DNA of 64,000 nt from Avena insularis. Its lineage: Eukaryota > Streptophyta > Magnoliopsida > Poales > Poaceae. Positions within the stretch are counted from its first letter, which is position 1, and each line of letters opens with the position of its first letter. The position numbers were made by a program, and so were the translations under genes. The notes beneath the pieces are model-generated. The model was not told the DNA's origin. It was given only the letters and a program-made list of their open reading frames with translations, and made no database searches. Location of the stretch: positions 305,754,323 through 305,818,322 of the forward strand of contig CM042697.1 of assembly GCA_023614405.1 (NCBI GenBank), read 5' to 3'. Shown here piece after piece: positions 21,244 to 33,800 of the stretch.

Positions 21244-23178
21244 ATGGGGAAGTCTCGTGATGGAAAGTTCCCTATTTTACCATCCACTACAAGAAGAGGT
21301 ATAGTGCTAAACACCTCTATTGCTCTTGATTCACTGTCTGTTATAAGTAAGCTTGTCACACCACCACCACATACTCATGCTACACACACTGCTACTACTG
21401 CTGAATCTAAAACTGCTTTTGATGCTCATGATGTTACTTCTACTATGCTTGATGCGAGTGGTTCAGTAGGTCCTTTTCTATATGCTACTATGGCTAGTCT
21501 AGGAAATACCAAAACTCCTAGTGAAGACACTGTTACACCTGTTAGCTCACCTGAGTCTAGTGAGAGTTTTGATATTAATGATGGTTACATAGAGCTCACT
21601 GATGAATTTGTTGAAGAGTGCCGAAACACACATGGTGCTAGGGCTATTATGAGTCTCCTTGCTAGACGTACTATTATGCCCAAGAAGTCCTATGATCCTA
21701 AGTTTGCCACTTTTCCCATAGATATTAAAGACAAAGATTATGATTTCTCTCTTGATTTAGCTTATTTAGATATTGTTGAGAAAGAACCTTTTTGTGGTAC
21801 TGAAAATGAGAGTGTTGTGGCTCATACGAATGAGCTTTCTACTATGAGTGCTTTGTTCTCTGATGATTTTAAAATGCGCAAGTACTTTGTTGCTAAGATC
21901 TTCCCTTTTTCACTAAAAGGAGAAGCTAGGGCTTGGTTTAATAGATTACTTCCTAGTTCCATTGATAGCCCTGATTGCTTGATTGCTTCTTTCTTCCATA
22001 AATATTTTCCTACCAGTGCTAGACGTGCTGCTTTGCAGAGACTTTTTGATTTTAAACAGGAAGAAGAAGAGAAATTTCCCGAGTCATGGAAAAGATTATG
22101 TTCCTTGATTCATGCATATCCTGGATATACATTACCTCAGAATGAGCTTCTTGATATTTATTATAATGGACTAACTGCTGATTCTAGGACCTACCTAGAT
22201 AGCTTTGCTGATTGTGTTTTCAGGAAAAGGACTCCTACAGATGCTGAAGAATTAATGAACAAGATAAGCAAGGATTATGATGATTGGACTTCAACTGAGC
22301 TGAATACACCTGAGCCTATTACTCCTGAACCAGTTGTTCCTAAACCAGTTCCAACACCAACAACAAAGAAGAGGGGAGTTATTGCATTAAATGATGAAGT
22401 GATGAAGGAAGCTAAAAAGTGTCTAAAGGAGAAAGGTATTAGAGCTGAAGATGTGAAGAATCTACCTCCTATAGAAGAATTATGTAAGCCAATTCCCTAC
22501 TCATCTACTATTGAGGTACACTCTCTCCAACATTTTGATGAAGGTGATATTCCTTATGGTAAGCCTCCTGATCAATGCTTAGAGGAACTTGACATTTTTA
22601 TTGTTAAACAAGGTCATTTTAATAAACAAGTTCAGAATCATTTATTGGAAAACTCTAGAGCTATTCATGAGTTGAAAGATATTGTGGAAAGAACTTCTAA
22701 TGATATTAAAATGCTTTGTAAAAACTTTCAAATGGTTCAAACTCAACTTGATCAACTTGCTAAAGTACAAAAGGATATGCTAGTTAATGCTTCAGGAAAT
22801 AAACATGCTTATGGAATTAGAACTAGGAGTGGTGCAGCTACTCAATATCCTTTATATCCTGAAGGACACCCTAAAAGAATAGAGCAGGATTCCCAACAAG
22901 GTGAGGATAGTGGTAGTCCTCGTAAGAGGAAGAAAAAGAAACATAAGAAAGTTGAGGAACCACTTGAACCTGCTGTAGATCCTAATAGTATATCTGTCTC
23001 TGATGCTGAAACTAAGAGTGGTAATGATAAAAATGATGATCCTAATGATAAGGAGGAAGTTGAGGAAGAATCTGAGAAACACACTAAGAACACTTGGTAC
23101 ACAAAGGAAGATTTTATTGCTAATAAACATGGTAAAGAGAGAACCTTGGGTGCACAAACTTATGCCTTTTCCAGGTAA
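21244..23178 (+). CDS. gag: Gag protein of the Athila-like element
   Basis: The start is chosen at ATG 21244 (MGKSRDGKFPILPS), after the PBS. The upstream codons of the open frame (from 21208) cross the leader and are unlikely to be used. The ~645-residue product has the retrotransposon gag core around KIFPFSLKGEARAWFNRLLP, FFHKYFPTSARRAALQRLFD and EKFPESWKRLCSLIHAYPGY (about 21895-22130). A proline-rich linker (TPEPITPEPVVPKPVPTPTT) and a long charged C-terminal part with RKRKKKKHKK follow. The role is assembly of the virus-like particle and RNA packaging. It is fully open, which is notable in an element lacking pol. It ends by a +1 shift relative to the protease frame, close to the sequence CCAGGTAAGAAA at about 23172. 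Confidence 0.85.
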   Translation: MGKSRDGKFPILPSTTRRGIVLNTSIALDSLSVISKLVTPPPHTHATHTATTAESKTAFDAHDVTSTMLDASGSVGPFLYATMASLGNTKTPSEDTVTPVSSPESSESFDINDGYIELTDEFVEECRNTHGARAIMSLLARRTIMPKKSYDPKFATFPIDIKDKDYDFSLDLAYLDIVEKEPFCGTENESVVAHTNELSTMSALFSDDFKMRKYFVAKIFPFSLKGEARAWFNRLLPSSIDSPDCLIASFFHKYFPTSARRAALQRLFDFKQEEEEKFPESWKRLCSLIHAYPGYTLPQNELLDIYYNGLTADSRTYLDSFADCVFRKRTPTDAEELMNKISKDYDDWTSTELNTPEPITPEPVVPKPVPTPTTKKRGVIALNDEVMKEAKKCLKEKGIRAEDVKNLPPIEELCKPIPYSSTIEVHSLQHFDEGDIPYGKPPDQCLEELDIFIVKQGHFNKQVQNHLLENSRAIHELKDIVERTSNDIKMLCKNFQMVQTQLDQLAKVQKDMLVNASGNKHAYGIRTRSGAATQYPLYPEGHPKRIEQDSQQGEDSGSPRKRKKKKHKKVEEPLEPAVDPNSISVSDAETKSGNDKNDDPNDKEEVEEESEKHTKNTWYTKEDFIANKHGKERTLGAQTYAFSR

Positions 23179-23878
23179 GAAACACAAGTCAAAGGAGGAT
23201 GAACACTACAACAAGTTTTGTGAGTGGATGAAGCCTTTATTTCTGCAAATTCCTTTGACTGGTGCTATTAAATTGCCTCCTTATTCAAAGTATATGAAGG
23301 ATATTGTCTCTAATAAAAGGAAGATTCCTAATGAGGAGATTTCTACTCTACTTGCTAATTATTCCTTCAATGGTAAGGTTCCAAAGAAACTTGGTGATCT
23401 AGGTATACCAACTATTCCTTACTCCATTAAGAATAATTATGTTAGAACTGCTTTATGTGATTTGGGAGCTGGAGTTAGTGTTATGGCTTTTTCTCTCTAC
23501 AAGAGACTCTAGCTAGAAAAGTTGATACCAACTGATATTTCTTTGCAAATGGCTAATAAGTCAACTACTATTCCTATTGGTATATGTGAGGATGTTCCTG
23601 TTCAAGTTGCTCATAATTGCATGGTTCTAACTGATTTTGTTGTGCTTGAAATGCCTGAAGATGATAATATGTCTATTATTCTTGGGAGACCTTTTCTTAA
23701 TAATGCAGGTGCTGTCATCAATTGCAATCAAGGAAAAGTAACATTCAATATTAATGACAAAGAGAACACTATCTATTTCCCCAAGAAAGTTGTCAGAAGC
23801 TATTGCGTGAATTCTATTGAAAATATTGAAGGCATAAAGGTTGGAGATATATTGTCCCATTCCACAAGAAAATATTGA
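23160..23878 (+). pseudogene. Athila-type aspartic protease region, broken
   Basis: The frame downstream of gag is shifted by one base. It reads HYNKFCEWMKPLFLQIPL, then the active-site segment ALCDLGAGVSVMAFSLY (D-L-G-A, about 23455-23505), an in-frame TAG at 23510-23512, and on in the same frame to the second protease motif ILGRPFLNNAGAVI (about 23678-23720). It ends at TGA 23876-23878. Retroviral-type proteases cleave the Gag-Pol precursor. The expected RT is absent downstream. Confidence 0.85.
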
Positions 23879-24771
23879 AATTATTATGATTGGGACCATT
23901 GATATCAAGTATGAGGTAACAAAATCACCTTGTGGAATGCAAAGTTTTGTTTCATATAAGATTGTTTCGGTAACAAGGCTTGATCAACCTTGTTAACAAA
24001 AGGATTTTAATGAACAAAATAATGTTTCCACTATGGTTATACTTGCTTTCTTTTTCCCTTCTCCTTCATAGTCTTTGCTTTAGCTTTAGTTTTGATAGTT
24101 GTTTGCTTGTTTGAGTTTCTTAGAGCTCTTGTAGTTTGGCTTTCGGTTTGCTTTTGCTTCTTCCGAAAAACTGTTTCTGCGAGAAAATCAATTTTCATAC
24201 CCTGAAAATTGGCCAAAAATAAAGTTTCCTGAAAAATCCTAGAAAATTCAAAATAATTTTTTCCTCGAAAAAAGGGGCAGAGAGGTAACAGAGGTGACCC
24301 AGGGGCCACCCCTAGGCCCCACACCTGTGGTAGGCACGGGCCCACCACTGGTGGCACCTAGGGGGGTTATGGCCCACCTGGGCCCCTCCAGGCTGTCTCC
24401 TCAAAGCCACCTTATTTCTCTCTCCCGAAAAACACCAGAATACTTGCTCAAGCTCGAGTTCTTGTTGTTCTTGCTCAAGATTTTTGATCTCCTTGTTCAG
24501 CCCATCTCAAGTGCTGATTTTTGGAGGGTTTGCTCCTTGGTATGTGCCTCCTCCACTTGTCCAATTAGATTTGTGATTGGTAGATTGTATCTTGAGTATT
24601 TTGCTACTGTAGGTGACAGGTTTTTTGAGCTTGCATGCTTGTTATATGCTTATAAACTTTGTTTTGATGCATGTGTAGTCCTCTAGAAAGTTCCTATAGT
24701 AGTTGCTCATCATTTATCAACTTAGAAATCACTTGGTTTGATGGTTGTTTAAAATTTAGCAAAGGGAAGTC

Positions 24772-25440
24772 ATGGACCACCACATCTTTGGTGACATATT
24801 TGAGAGTGATGCACCTAGAAGGGCAAGGATCCCAAGGTCATCTACCAGCTCCAGACCCTCATACAATGAGGATCTCATCACTCCGCGGTTTGGTGACAAG
24901 GGAGATGAAGGGGATGCTCACCCCTCCACTTTTCCTTGTCAAACTTTCTTGCGAGCTGCTGGGATTCTTAATGATTTCATGGCTTTGATTGAGAGGTATG
25001 GTCTAACAAGTTTCATGAAGGATGAGAGTGCACAATATGCTTCAATTACTAAAACATTTGTGGAGAGTTTCTCCTTCACCAATAGTTTGTTCAATCCTTT
25101 TGTGTCTTTCATACTTTATGGCATGGCTCATTCTATGCCCTTGAAGAAATTTTGCAAGGCCCTGGGACTTGGTACAAAGGGGTCATCGAAGAAGATTATA
25201 GATCTTCCCGCTGATTTTTTGGAACTATACCGAGGAATAACCAATGAGGATGACCGCAGAGCTCAACGAGGGAAGATAAAGAACAATCAACTTCCAGCCA
25301 TCAGGTACTTCACCTACTATCTTACCACCAGTGTTCTTGGTAGGGAGAACACTAGTAATATATCCAACTATCAATGGGCCTTCTTAGATGTTGCGCTCTA
25401 CGGTGAGGATAACATGGTTCCCTCATTGCTCGTCGTTTAG
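24772..25440 (+). CDS. ATHILA ORF-type protein of unknown function, 222 aa
   Basis: An open frame from ATG 24772 to TAG 25438-25440. It contains HPSTFPCQTFLRAAGILNDF, MAHSMPLKKFCKALGLGTKG and AIRYFTYYLTTSVLGRENTS, which match my recollection of the conserved ATHILA-type proteins carried by these elements. No catalytic motif is visible and the function is unknown. Codons after 25440 in another frame (RRLAARGPIYGGIIATRIAA, about 25433-25490) look like a continuation beyond a frameshift, so the native protein was probably longer. Confidence 0.6.
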   Translation: MDHHIFGDIFESDAPRRARIPRSSTSSRPSYNEDLITPRFGDKGDEGDAHPSTFPCQTFLRAAGILNDFMALIERYGLTSFMKDESAQYASITKTFVESFSFTNSLFNPFVSFILYGMAHSMPLKKFCKALGLGTKGSSKKIIDLPADFLELYRGITNEDDRRAQRGKIKNNQLPAIRYFTYYLTTSVLGRENTSNISNYQWAFLDVALYGEDNMVPSLLVV

Positions 25441-27635
25441 CTGCTAGGGGACCCATTTATGGGGGAATTATTGCTACTCGTATTGCTGCTGCCTTGGACA
25501 TTGCTGTTGATACCCATGATATAGTTTTGGCTCCTTAGAGACTTGATCTTGTTCGGTCAGTTCTTTGTATATCCATTGTTTCGCTTTCTTTTTTGGTTCT
25601 TGTTGCTGCTTTCTCAAAAACCCAAAAATACCAAAAATATTTTCGTTGTTTCTCTTGGTTTGTTTCTTTGCTTTGGTTTGCCTTAAAAGAAAAACCCAAA
25701 AAGATTTTGCTTTGTTTGGTTTCCTTTGTTTTTGTTTGGTTTTTCTTTGTTTGCTTGTTTCTAAAAAATCAAAAACACCAAAAATATTTATTGTTCTTCT
25801 TTGGTTTTGTGAGTTCTTTGCAGGGTTCAGCCGTCCTCAGTGGATATTGGTTTTCATGTTAATTATTCAAGTCACACAAGTGAAGGGAAATAATGAATAT
25901 TAAGACAACTCGAGGTATGGTAAGAGGATGGTAATGAACTCTATTTGTTTCATTTTTGTACATATACTCATCATTGTGAGCATGCTTAGCCTGTTTGTGT
26001 AAGGTGTATGTCATATGAATGTTTGCTTGCGTTGTTTTATTCATACTTTGGTATGACAGTGTGGTATCCTCCTCTGACTGTTCATGTGAATCGACTTGGC
26101 ACATGCTCACGCATGCATATGACTAATCAATAGTCAGTAAGCCTCGATGATTTATTTTGCCTCAGAGTTCTTGTATCACTTTCATGCCATAATTAGTCAT
26201 GTTTTGTTGCAAGCATGATTATGACAGCTATTTCTCTCTCGTTTGTTGCTCCCTCTCTATTGCTAGCCATCACTTGCACTGAGTACGTGCTCTACCTGTG
26301 CTTCCAACTCCCCAAACCAATATTGCTAGCTGTGTCCATCATATCTACCTATTAGCATCATTTGCTATTTCAGTGCATATTCCATATGCCGTGTTTTCTT
26401 CCAAAATTAAATGTTTGTTTGTTTTGAGAAAGTTAGTTAGTAAAGCTCTCACGAACTTGATGGCATACTTTATTCTTTGCGCTTAATAATCCTGAACCAT
26501 TGTGACTATTCCATGAAAGTTATATGCTTGCTTATTATATACTAGGAGTCAGCAGAACCGTGATGTCACGGGGAACGCTTTCAACACTTTTTGGATATTT
26601 CGTCCAGTTGATACTTTGCTCTTTTGTTTACGGATGTCGATGATGTGAAATAAAAGGGGAAGTTGTTAGTTCATGGAGTTTATACATTGTGTTAGAGAAA
26701 CGCTTGGACCGCTAGCCTAAGCCATGCCTAATCATGGTGGAAACTTGCAGCATCATTATAATGAGCATCTATGAAGCTTCCTCAATAAAAAGCTATGCAT
26801 ATGGTAAATAAAAAGATTGCTGAGATGCTCATTGTCTGCTTGCCTTGTCATTTTGTTATGGGAAAGCTCCTGTACCATGTGCAAGGGGTACCCTGTTGAC
26901 GGTTCTCGATGATATGCATGTATTTACAATGACAAGAACTTTCATGTGACCAAAGTTGAGTAGCATGCGGAGCGACCCTCGTACTCAAGGGACTTGGGAT
27001 TTCCAGTCTATGGTCTGTCAAGCATATGATTCAGAGTGGACCTCACTTTCACCTTAACCACATGAAGATGCCTATGATAGGGGCAATGCGAACTCAAAGC
27101 TAATGAGTACCTTCCTTTTAGCATTAGGAAGCCTTTCAAACCATCACAAAAACCATTTTCACAACTTTGTTGAGTCACCACTTATTCTATGAGCACCTTC
27201 TTGAGAGCATAGTTGTCATTCTTGTGTTTGTTCCAAAACATTGTTAATTATGTCATGACATTGATGCTTGTATCTCTGATATCTTTATCTCTAGTCTTCA
27301 TGTGAATTTCAGAGGTGCCTCTGCATTTATATTGTGCTCTTCAAACAAAGGCAAGCGAGATACCACTCTATCATACCTTATTATGAGCATTGCAATGTTG
27401 CTTATGTTTATGTTTCATGCTACTTATTATTATTGAGTTGGTTCCTCTTCATAGCTTGCAATGATTGTTGAGTAGACTTAGTTGCATACTTCTTATTATG
27501 GATTGTCTAAGCATCTACTCCTGTGCTGAGAATATTTACATCATATGAAGCAAAGTGTTCATGAAAGTTCTTTTATCGCACACATTTTCAACTGAATTGC
27601 TTGAGGACAAGCAATAAGCTAAGCTTGGGGGGAGT
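25441..27635 (+). other. Non-coding 3' internal region of the Athila-like element
   Basis: It contains a T-rich stretch with repeated AAAAACCCAAAAATACCAAA-like words (about 25610-25790), typical of the long untranslated part of these elements, and no pol motifs. It ends in the polypurine tract AAGCTTGGGGGGAGT (27621-27635) directly before the 3' LTR. Confidence 0.75.
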
Positions 27636-29025
27636 TGATACGTCCAAAACGTATCTAATTTCTCGAACACTTTGCTATTGTTTCTTATCTAAACTTGTGT
27701 GATTTGGATACAACTAACACAGACTGACGCTGTTTTCAGCAGAATTACCTTGGTGTCTTGTTTTTGTGCAAAAAATGAACTATCAGGAAAAATCCCGGAA
27801 AATATGCCAAAAATTATATTTCACCAGTAAATCCACGGATCCAGAAGGGGAGACTAAGGGGAGGCCTAGGGGGGCCAGACCCACCCAGTGGGCCCTTGAC
27901 CCCGTGCCTGGGAGGTCAGCCACCCAGCGACTCCTCGACCTTCCTCCGTGCCTATAAGTTAACTTCTGACCTAAAAACAGAGGGGGGTTCGATAGTTTTC
28001 TAGAAAGAGTTCCGCTCCACCGCCGCCACGAGAAACCAAGTTTCGGATCCAGAAACTTTGTTCTGGCACCCTGCTGGGATGGGGAATTTGGAGAAGATCA
28101 TCGCCATCGTCATCACCAACGCATCTCCATCAACAACCGATGTTCCCCTCATCCATGAGTGAGTAATCCCCTGCTGTAGGCTTGGGGATGGTAGGGATTG
28201 GATGAGTTCTATCATGTAATCAAATAAGATCTGTTAGGGGCATAGTGCCTAGTATCTCTATTAGTGCTACTTGACTTTGTTGCAACTTGTTGTGCTTAAT
28301 GCTTGTCACTAGGGCCCGAGTGCGATGATCTCAGATCTAAACTTATTATTGAATCATTATGATAGTATTATTTGTGATCTTCTATGCAAGTTGTGTACAC
28401 ATATTATTGTCCGGATCCAAAGGCCCCACAGTGATAATAATTGGGACAACCGGAGGGGATGGCTGTGGTGTGAGGATCACATGTGTTCACAGAGTGTTAA
28501 TGCTTTGCTCCGGTGCTCTATTAAAAGGAGCACCTTAATTGCCAGTAGTTCCCTAGAGGCCCCGCTACCACAGGCTGGCTGGACAGAAGATCTTGTGCAA
28601 GTTCTCATTGCGAGCATGTATGACTATATTTGGAGCACATGACTAGGATTGTGTAGTACTTGGATGCTTATTATTATTTATCTGCAATGCCCTAGTTCTT
28701 TGAAGTTACATGTTTAGACTCGTCCATGCAACGCCCGTCCATCCATCCCTATGCCTATTGCACTCGAATCCTACTTCTACCGTTACTATTACTATTGCTA
28801 CTGTTCCACTGTCGATGTTACTGCTGTTGTTTCTTTGCTATTGCTACTAAAAACTATTACTACTGATAAACTTCTGTGAGCAAGAACTATTTCCAGGTGC
28901 AGCTGAACTGACTACTCAGTTGTTAAGGCTTGCAAGTATTCTTTGGCTCCCCTTGTGTCGAATCAATAAATTGGGTAATACTACCCGCGAAGAATGTTGC
29001 GATCCCCTATACTTGTGGGTCATCA
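27636..29025 (+). repeat. 3' LTR of the Athila-like element
   Basis: 1390 bp, TG...CA, colinear with the 5' LTR at 19769-21154. Confidence 0.9.
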
Positions 29026-29053
29026 TCCAACGATGAAGAAGAATGGCGCATTG
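29026..29053 (+). pseudogene. 28-bp host-gene remnant between two retrotransposons
   Basis: This short stretch is all that separates the Athila-like 3' LTR from the Copia LTR. It reads ATG AAG AAG AAT GGC GCA TTG (29033-29053) and continues in frame at 50435 beyond the Copia element. The last five bases CATTG pair imperfectly with TGTTG at 50433-50437 as the Copia target site. Confidence 0.5.
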
Positions 29054-30827
29054 TGTAGGGTTTGTTGCATGGAAAACAAAAAATTTCTATCACAAGAACA
29101 CACAAAACCAAGATCTAATCTATGGCGAAGCCAAGATCTAATCTATGAGATGGGTGCAACAAGATTGTAGAGAACTAACTCTCGTATATCCAAAGCGTTA
29201 ACGATATTAGATCTCGTGTTTGATGTAGTCGATCACTTGACGATCTCAAGATCGTGTAGACGATCCTTCTGGCGCCACGTTCCGGAAGCGCTTCCGCACT
29301 CTGTCACACGTACGGAGTCGATGAAGACCTTCCTTTCCCTATTCCAGCGGGCAGTAGAGGTAATAGATCCCCTCAGAATCCTAGCAGCACGACGGCATGG
29401 TGGTGGAGGAGGAGAAATTTCTGCAGGGCTTCGCCTAAGCTAGAGCAGGATGGTGGAGGAGAGAGAGGTTGCACCTAGGGTTTGAGGCGCAAGGGACAAG
29501 GGGAAAGGAGGGATGCCCACCCCTCCTTATATAGAGGGGGAGGCCAAGGGTTCCCAGCCCTAGCCGAGTCCCACCCAACTCGGTGCACAAGGGGAAGAGT
29601 TGGAGACTTGCCCCCCAAGTCTCCCCCTCTTCACAAAGTAGGGTATGACCCCTTTTTCAAACTAGGGTTTGACCCCAATTTATTTGGTAGCCGGATTTGC
29701 CCCCTTGGGATTTGGTGCGGCTAGACCAAGTACTCCCATGTGGCATGCCTCAGCCCAAGTGGCCCCTCCCAAGGTGGTGGACCTACTGGTGGTCCCTATA
29801 GAACATTTAGCTTATGGTCAAAATACCAAAAACATTTCCGAACCCCGGAAAAAGACTTTCCTTATATGAATCTTATTCTCCGTATCATTCCGGATCTTCT
29901 CGTGATGTCCTGGATCCAGTCCGAGACTCCGAACAAAATTCGATCTCCAAATCATATTCCATATCTACTTAAACAACATCGAACCTTAAGTGTCACCCTA
30001 TGGTTCACGAACTATGAAGACATGATCGAGACACCTCTCCGGTCAATAACCAATAGCAGGATCTGGATATCCATAATGGCTCCCACATATTTAACGATGA
30101 CTTCGTGATCGAATGAACCATTCACATACGATACCGATTCCCTTTGTCACGCGATACTTTACTTAACCGAGGTTAGATCGTCGGTATCTCCATACCTAGT
30201 TCAACCTTGTTACCAATAAGTAATCTTTACTCGTTCCGTGATATGACATCCCTTGTGACCTAGTCACATGCTTGCAAGACAATTGGATGACATTCCACCT
30301 AGAGGGCCCAAAGTATATCTATCCATCATATGGATGGACAAATCCCACTCTTGATCCATGCGCTTCAACACACACTTTCATAATACCTAATGCCACCTTT
30401 ATAACCACCCATTTACGGAAGTGGCGTTTGATGTCATCAAAGTACTCATCCAGTGATGGTGATTAACATGATCTCATGGCTGAAGGATTAGGTTACTATG
30501 TATCTGAAATCTTGTAGCAAAACAAACTTAATTACTTGATCTTATGCTATGCTTACTATGGGCGTGTGTCCATCACATCATTCTCCTAATGATATGATCT
30601 TGTTATTAAAAACATCCAATGTACATGATCATGAAACCATGATCATCTATTAATCAACAAGCTAGTTTCAACAAGAGGTTTACTAGGGACTCTTTTATGT
30701 TCACAAAACACACAAGTATTAATGTTTCCGGTTAATACAATTATAGCATGGGATGCAAACATTTATCATAAACACAACGATATAATAATAACTACTTTAT
30801 TATTGCCTCGTGGGCATATCTCCAACA
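29054..30827 (-). repeat. 3' LTR of the Angela-like Copia element
   Basis: On the minus strand it starts TGTTGGAGATATGCCCACGA at 30827, the signature of Angela-like LTRs, and ends CCCTACA at 29054. 1774 bp. A TATA box copy is at 29524-29533 (minus). The purine-rich CAATTTGGAGAC just outside (about 30828-30839) is the degenerate polypurine tract. Confidence 0.9.
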
Positions 30828-30860
30828 GTCTCCAAATTGCACTCGATTCAATAATCTAGA

Positions 30861-33800
30861 TTACATGGTAATATACCTAACGCCCATGGCATTCTGGTGT
30901 TGGTCATGTTTTGCCCTAGGGAGAGGTTTAGTCAATGGATCTGCCACATTCAGATCTGTGTGTACTTTGCAAATCTTTATGTCACCATCTTGGACATGCT
31001 CGTGAATAGCATGGAAACATAGCTTGATATGATTTAGCTTCTTGTGTGACCTTGGCTCCTGCGCATTGGCTATGGCGCCCATGTTGTCAAAATATATGGC
31101 CATCGGGTCCAACGCACTAGGAACCAAAGCAAGCTTCGTAATGAACTCCTTCATCCATATCGCTTCTTATGAAGCCTCCGAAGCAGCTACGTATTCCGAT
31201 TCAGTTGAAGATCTCGCCACAACTCTTTACTTAGCACTCCTTCAGCTCATTGCTAGACCATTCAAAGTAAATATTTATCCAGACTGTGACTTAGAGTCAT
31301 CCGGATCAGTGTTACAACTAGCATCGCTATAACCATTTACAACGAGCTCTTCGTCACCTTCATAAGAAAGAACCATATCCTTAGTCCTTTTAAAGTACTT
31401 TAGGATATTTTTGACCGCTGTCTAGTGTTCCACTCCTGGATCACTTTGATATATGATAGTCAAACTAATAGCATGTGCTATATCCGGTCTTGTACACAAC
31501 ATGGCATACATGATAGAGCCTATGCCCAAGGAATAAGGGATCTTACTCATCTTTTCTCTATCCTCTGCCGTAGCTGGACTTTGAGTCTTACTCAAGGTCT
31601 TACCTGGAAACATGGGCAACAACCCTTTCTTGCTTTCTTCCATTCTAAACCTCTTTATAACCTTGTCCAAGTATGTACTTTGTGAAAGAACTATTAAGCG
31701 TCTTGATCTATCTTTATAAATCTTGATGCCTAAGATGTATGCTTCTCCGCCAAGATCCTTCATTGAAAAACTATTATTTAAATATTCTTTGACACTTTCA
31801 AGAAGTTCTATATCATTTCCAATCAATAATATGTCATACACATATAGTACTAGGAATGCTACAGAGCTGCCACTCACTTTCTTGTAAATACAAGCTTCTC
31901 CATAAGTTTTTATAAATCCAAAGTTTTTGATCACCTTATCAAAACGTTGATTCCAGCTACGGGATGCTTGCTTCAGTCCATAAATGGACTACTGAAGTTT
32001 GCATAACTTGTTAGCATCTTTAGGATCGACAAAACCTTTGGGTTGTACCATATACAATTCGTCCTCAATGTCACCATTAAGGAACACCGTTTTGACATAA
32101 ATATCATAATCGAAATATGCAGCGATTGCTAACAAAATCCTCACAGACTTTAGCTTCGCTATCGGTGAGAAAGTATCATCACAGTCAACTCCTTGAATTC
32201 GTCAGAACCCCTTCACGACAAGTCGAGCTTTATAGACAGTAACATTACCCCCAACGTCCGTTTTCTTCTAGAAAATCCATTTGTTCTCGACAGCCTTGCG
32301 GCCATCATAAGTCCACACTTAGTTTTCGTACATGGATCCAATCTCAGATTTCATGGCTTCTTCCATTTTTTGGAATCTAGGATCATCATTACGTCACAGG
32401 GTCATCGGCATTGTACATCAACATGAAATTTATAACAAGGTCATACCAATCAGGAGTGGTACGAACCCTCGTTGACCTGCGAGGTTTAGTAGCAACTTCG
32501 TTCGAAGTTTCATGATCACCATCATTAGCTTCCGCTCTTATTGGTGCAGGCGGAGTAGGAACATCTTCCGGTGATGCGCTACTCTCAAATCCGAGAGAAG
32601 GTTCAACAACCTCGTAAACTTCTACGTTCCTTATAGTCACTTTTTTCGAGAGAAACTCCTCAAGAAAGGATCCATTCTTGGCAATGAAAACTTTGCCTTA
32701 GGATCTATGATAGAAGGTATACCCAATTGTTTCTTTAGGGTATCCTATGAAGACACATTTTTCCGCTTTGGGTTCAAACTTGTCAGGCTATAACTTATTT
32801 ACATAAGCTTCACAACCCCAGACTTTAAGGAACGACAACTTAGGTTTCTTACCAAACCACAATTCATATGGTGTCGTTTCAACGGATTTAGATGGTGCCC
32901 TATTTAAAGTGAATGTGGCTATCTCTAATGCATAACCCCAAAACGATAACGGTAGATCTGTAAGAGACATCATAGACCGAACCATATCTAAGAGAGTTTG
33001 ATTACAACGTTCAGACACACCATTACGTTGTGGTGTTCCCGGCCGTGTCAACTGTGAAAGTATTCTGCATTTCTTCAAATGCATGCCAAACTCGTAACTT
33101 AGATATTCACCTCCGTGATCAGATCGCTGAAACTTAATCTTCTTGTTACGTTGATTTTCTACTTCACTTTGGAATTCCTTAAACTTCTCAAAAGTTTTGG
33201 GCTTATGTTTCATGAAATATATATACCCATATCTACTCAAGTCATCCGTGAAAGTAAGAACATAATGATAACCACCGCGCGATGCTACACTCATTGGACC
33301 CCACACATCGGTATGTATGATCTCCAATAAGTTCATAGCTCGCTCCATTATGCCAGAGAATGTAGTCTTAGTCATTTTCCGATCAGATATGCTTCGCATC
33401 TTTCAAGTGATTCAAGAAGTCCATCGGAATGGAGTTTCTTAATGCGCTTCACTCCAATATGACAAAGACGGCAGTGCCACATGTATGTGGAATTATCATT
33501 CAATTTCATTTGTTTAGCATCTATATTATGAACATGTGTATCACCACTATCAAGATTCAATAAGAATAGACCATCCATCCCAGGCACATGACCATAAAAG
33601 ATATTACGCATATAAATCGAACAACCATTATTCTTGGACTTAAACGAGTAACCTTCACGCAATAAACAAGATCCAGATATAATGTTCATTCTTAACGCAT
33701 GCACCAAATTAAAATTATTTAACATTAAAACTAATCCCGATGGTCGATGAAGAGGGATCGTGCCGACGGTGATCACATCAACCTTGGAGCCATTTCCAAC

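Larger units (their letters stand above)
19769..29025 (+). mobile_element. Athila-lineage Gypsy LTR retrotransposon, non-autonomous
   Basis: Two LTRs (19769-21154 and 27636-29025) begin TGATACGTCCAAAACGTATC and end with CATCA. A tRNA-Asp-type PBS follows the left LTR and a polypurine tract precedes the right one. Internal coding comprises gag, a broken protease and an ATHILA-type ORF. No reverse transcriptase, RNase H or integrase is found anywhere inside. The LTR sequence resembles Sabrina/Fatima-type elements of Triticeae, a memory-based comparison. Flanking pentamers GCCAG and TCCAA match at only three positions. It sits between codons of the XS-like host gene. Confidence 0.88.

Noticed and set aside
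22842..23187. Minus-strand hydrophobic frames of 86 and 111 codons
   Set aside because: They are shadows of the lysine- and glutamate-rich C-terminus of the Athila-like gag on the other strand.
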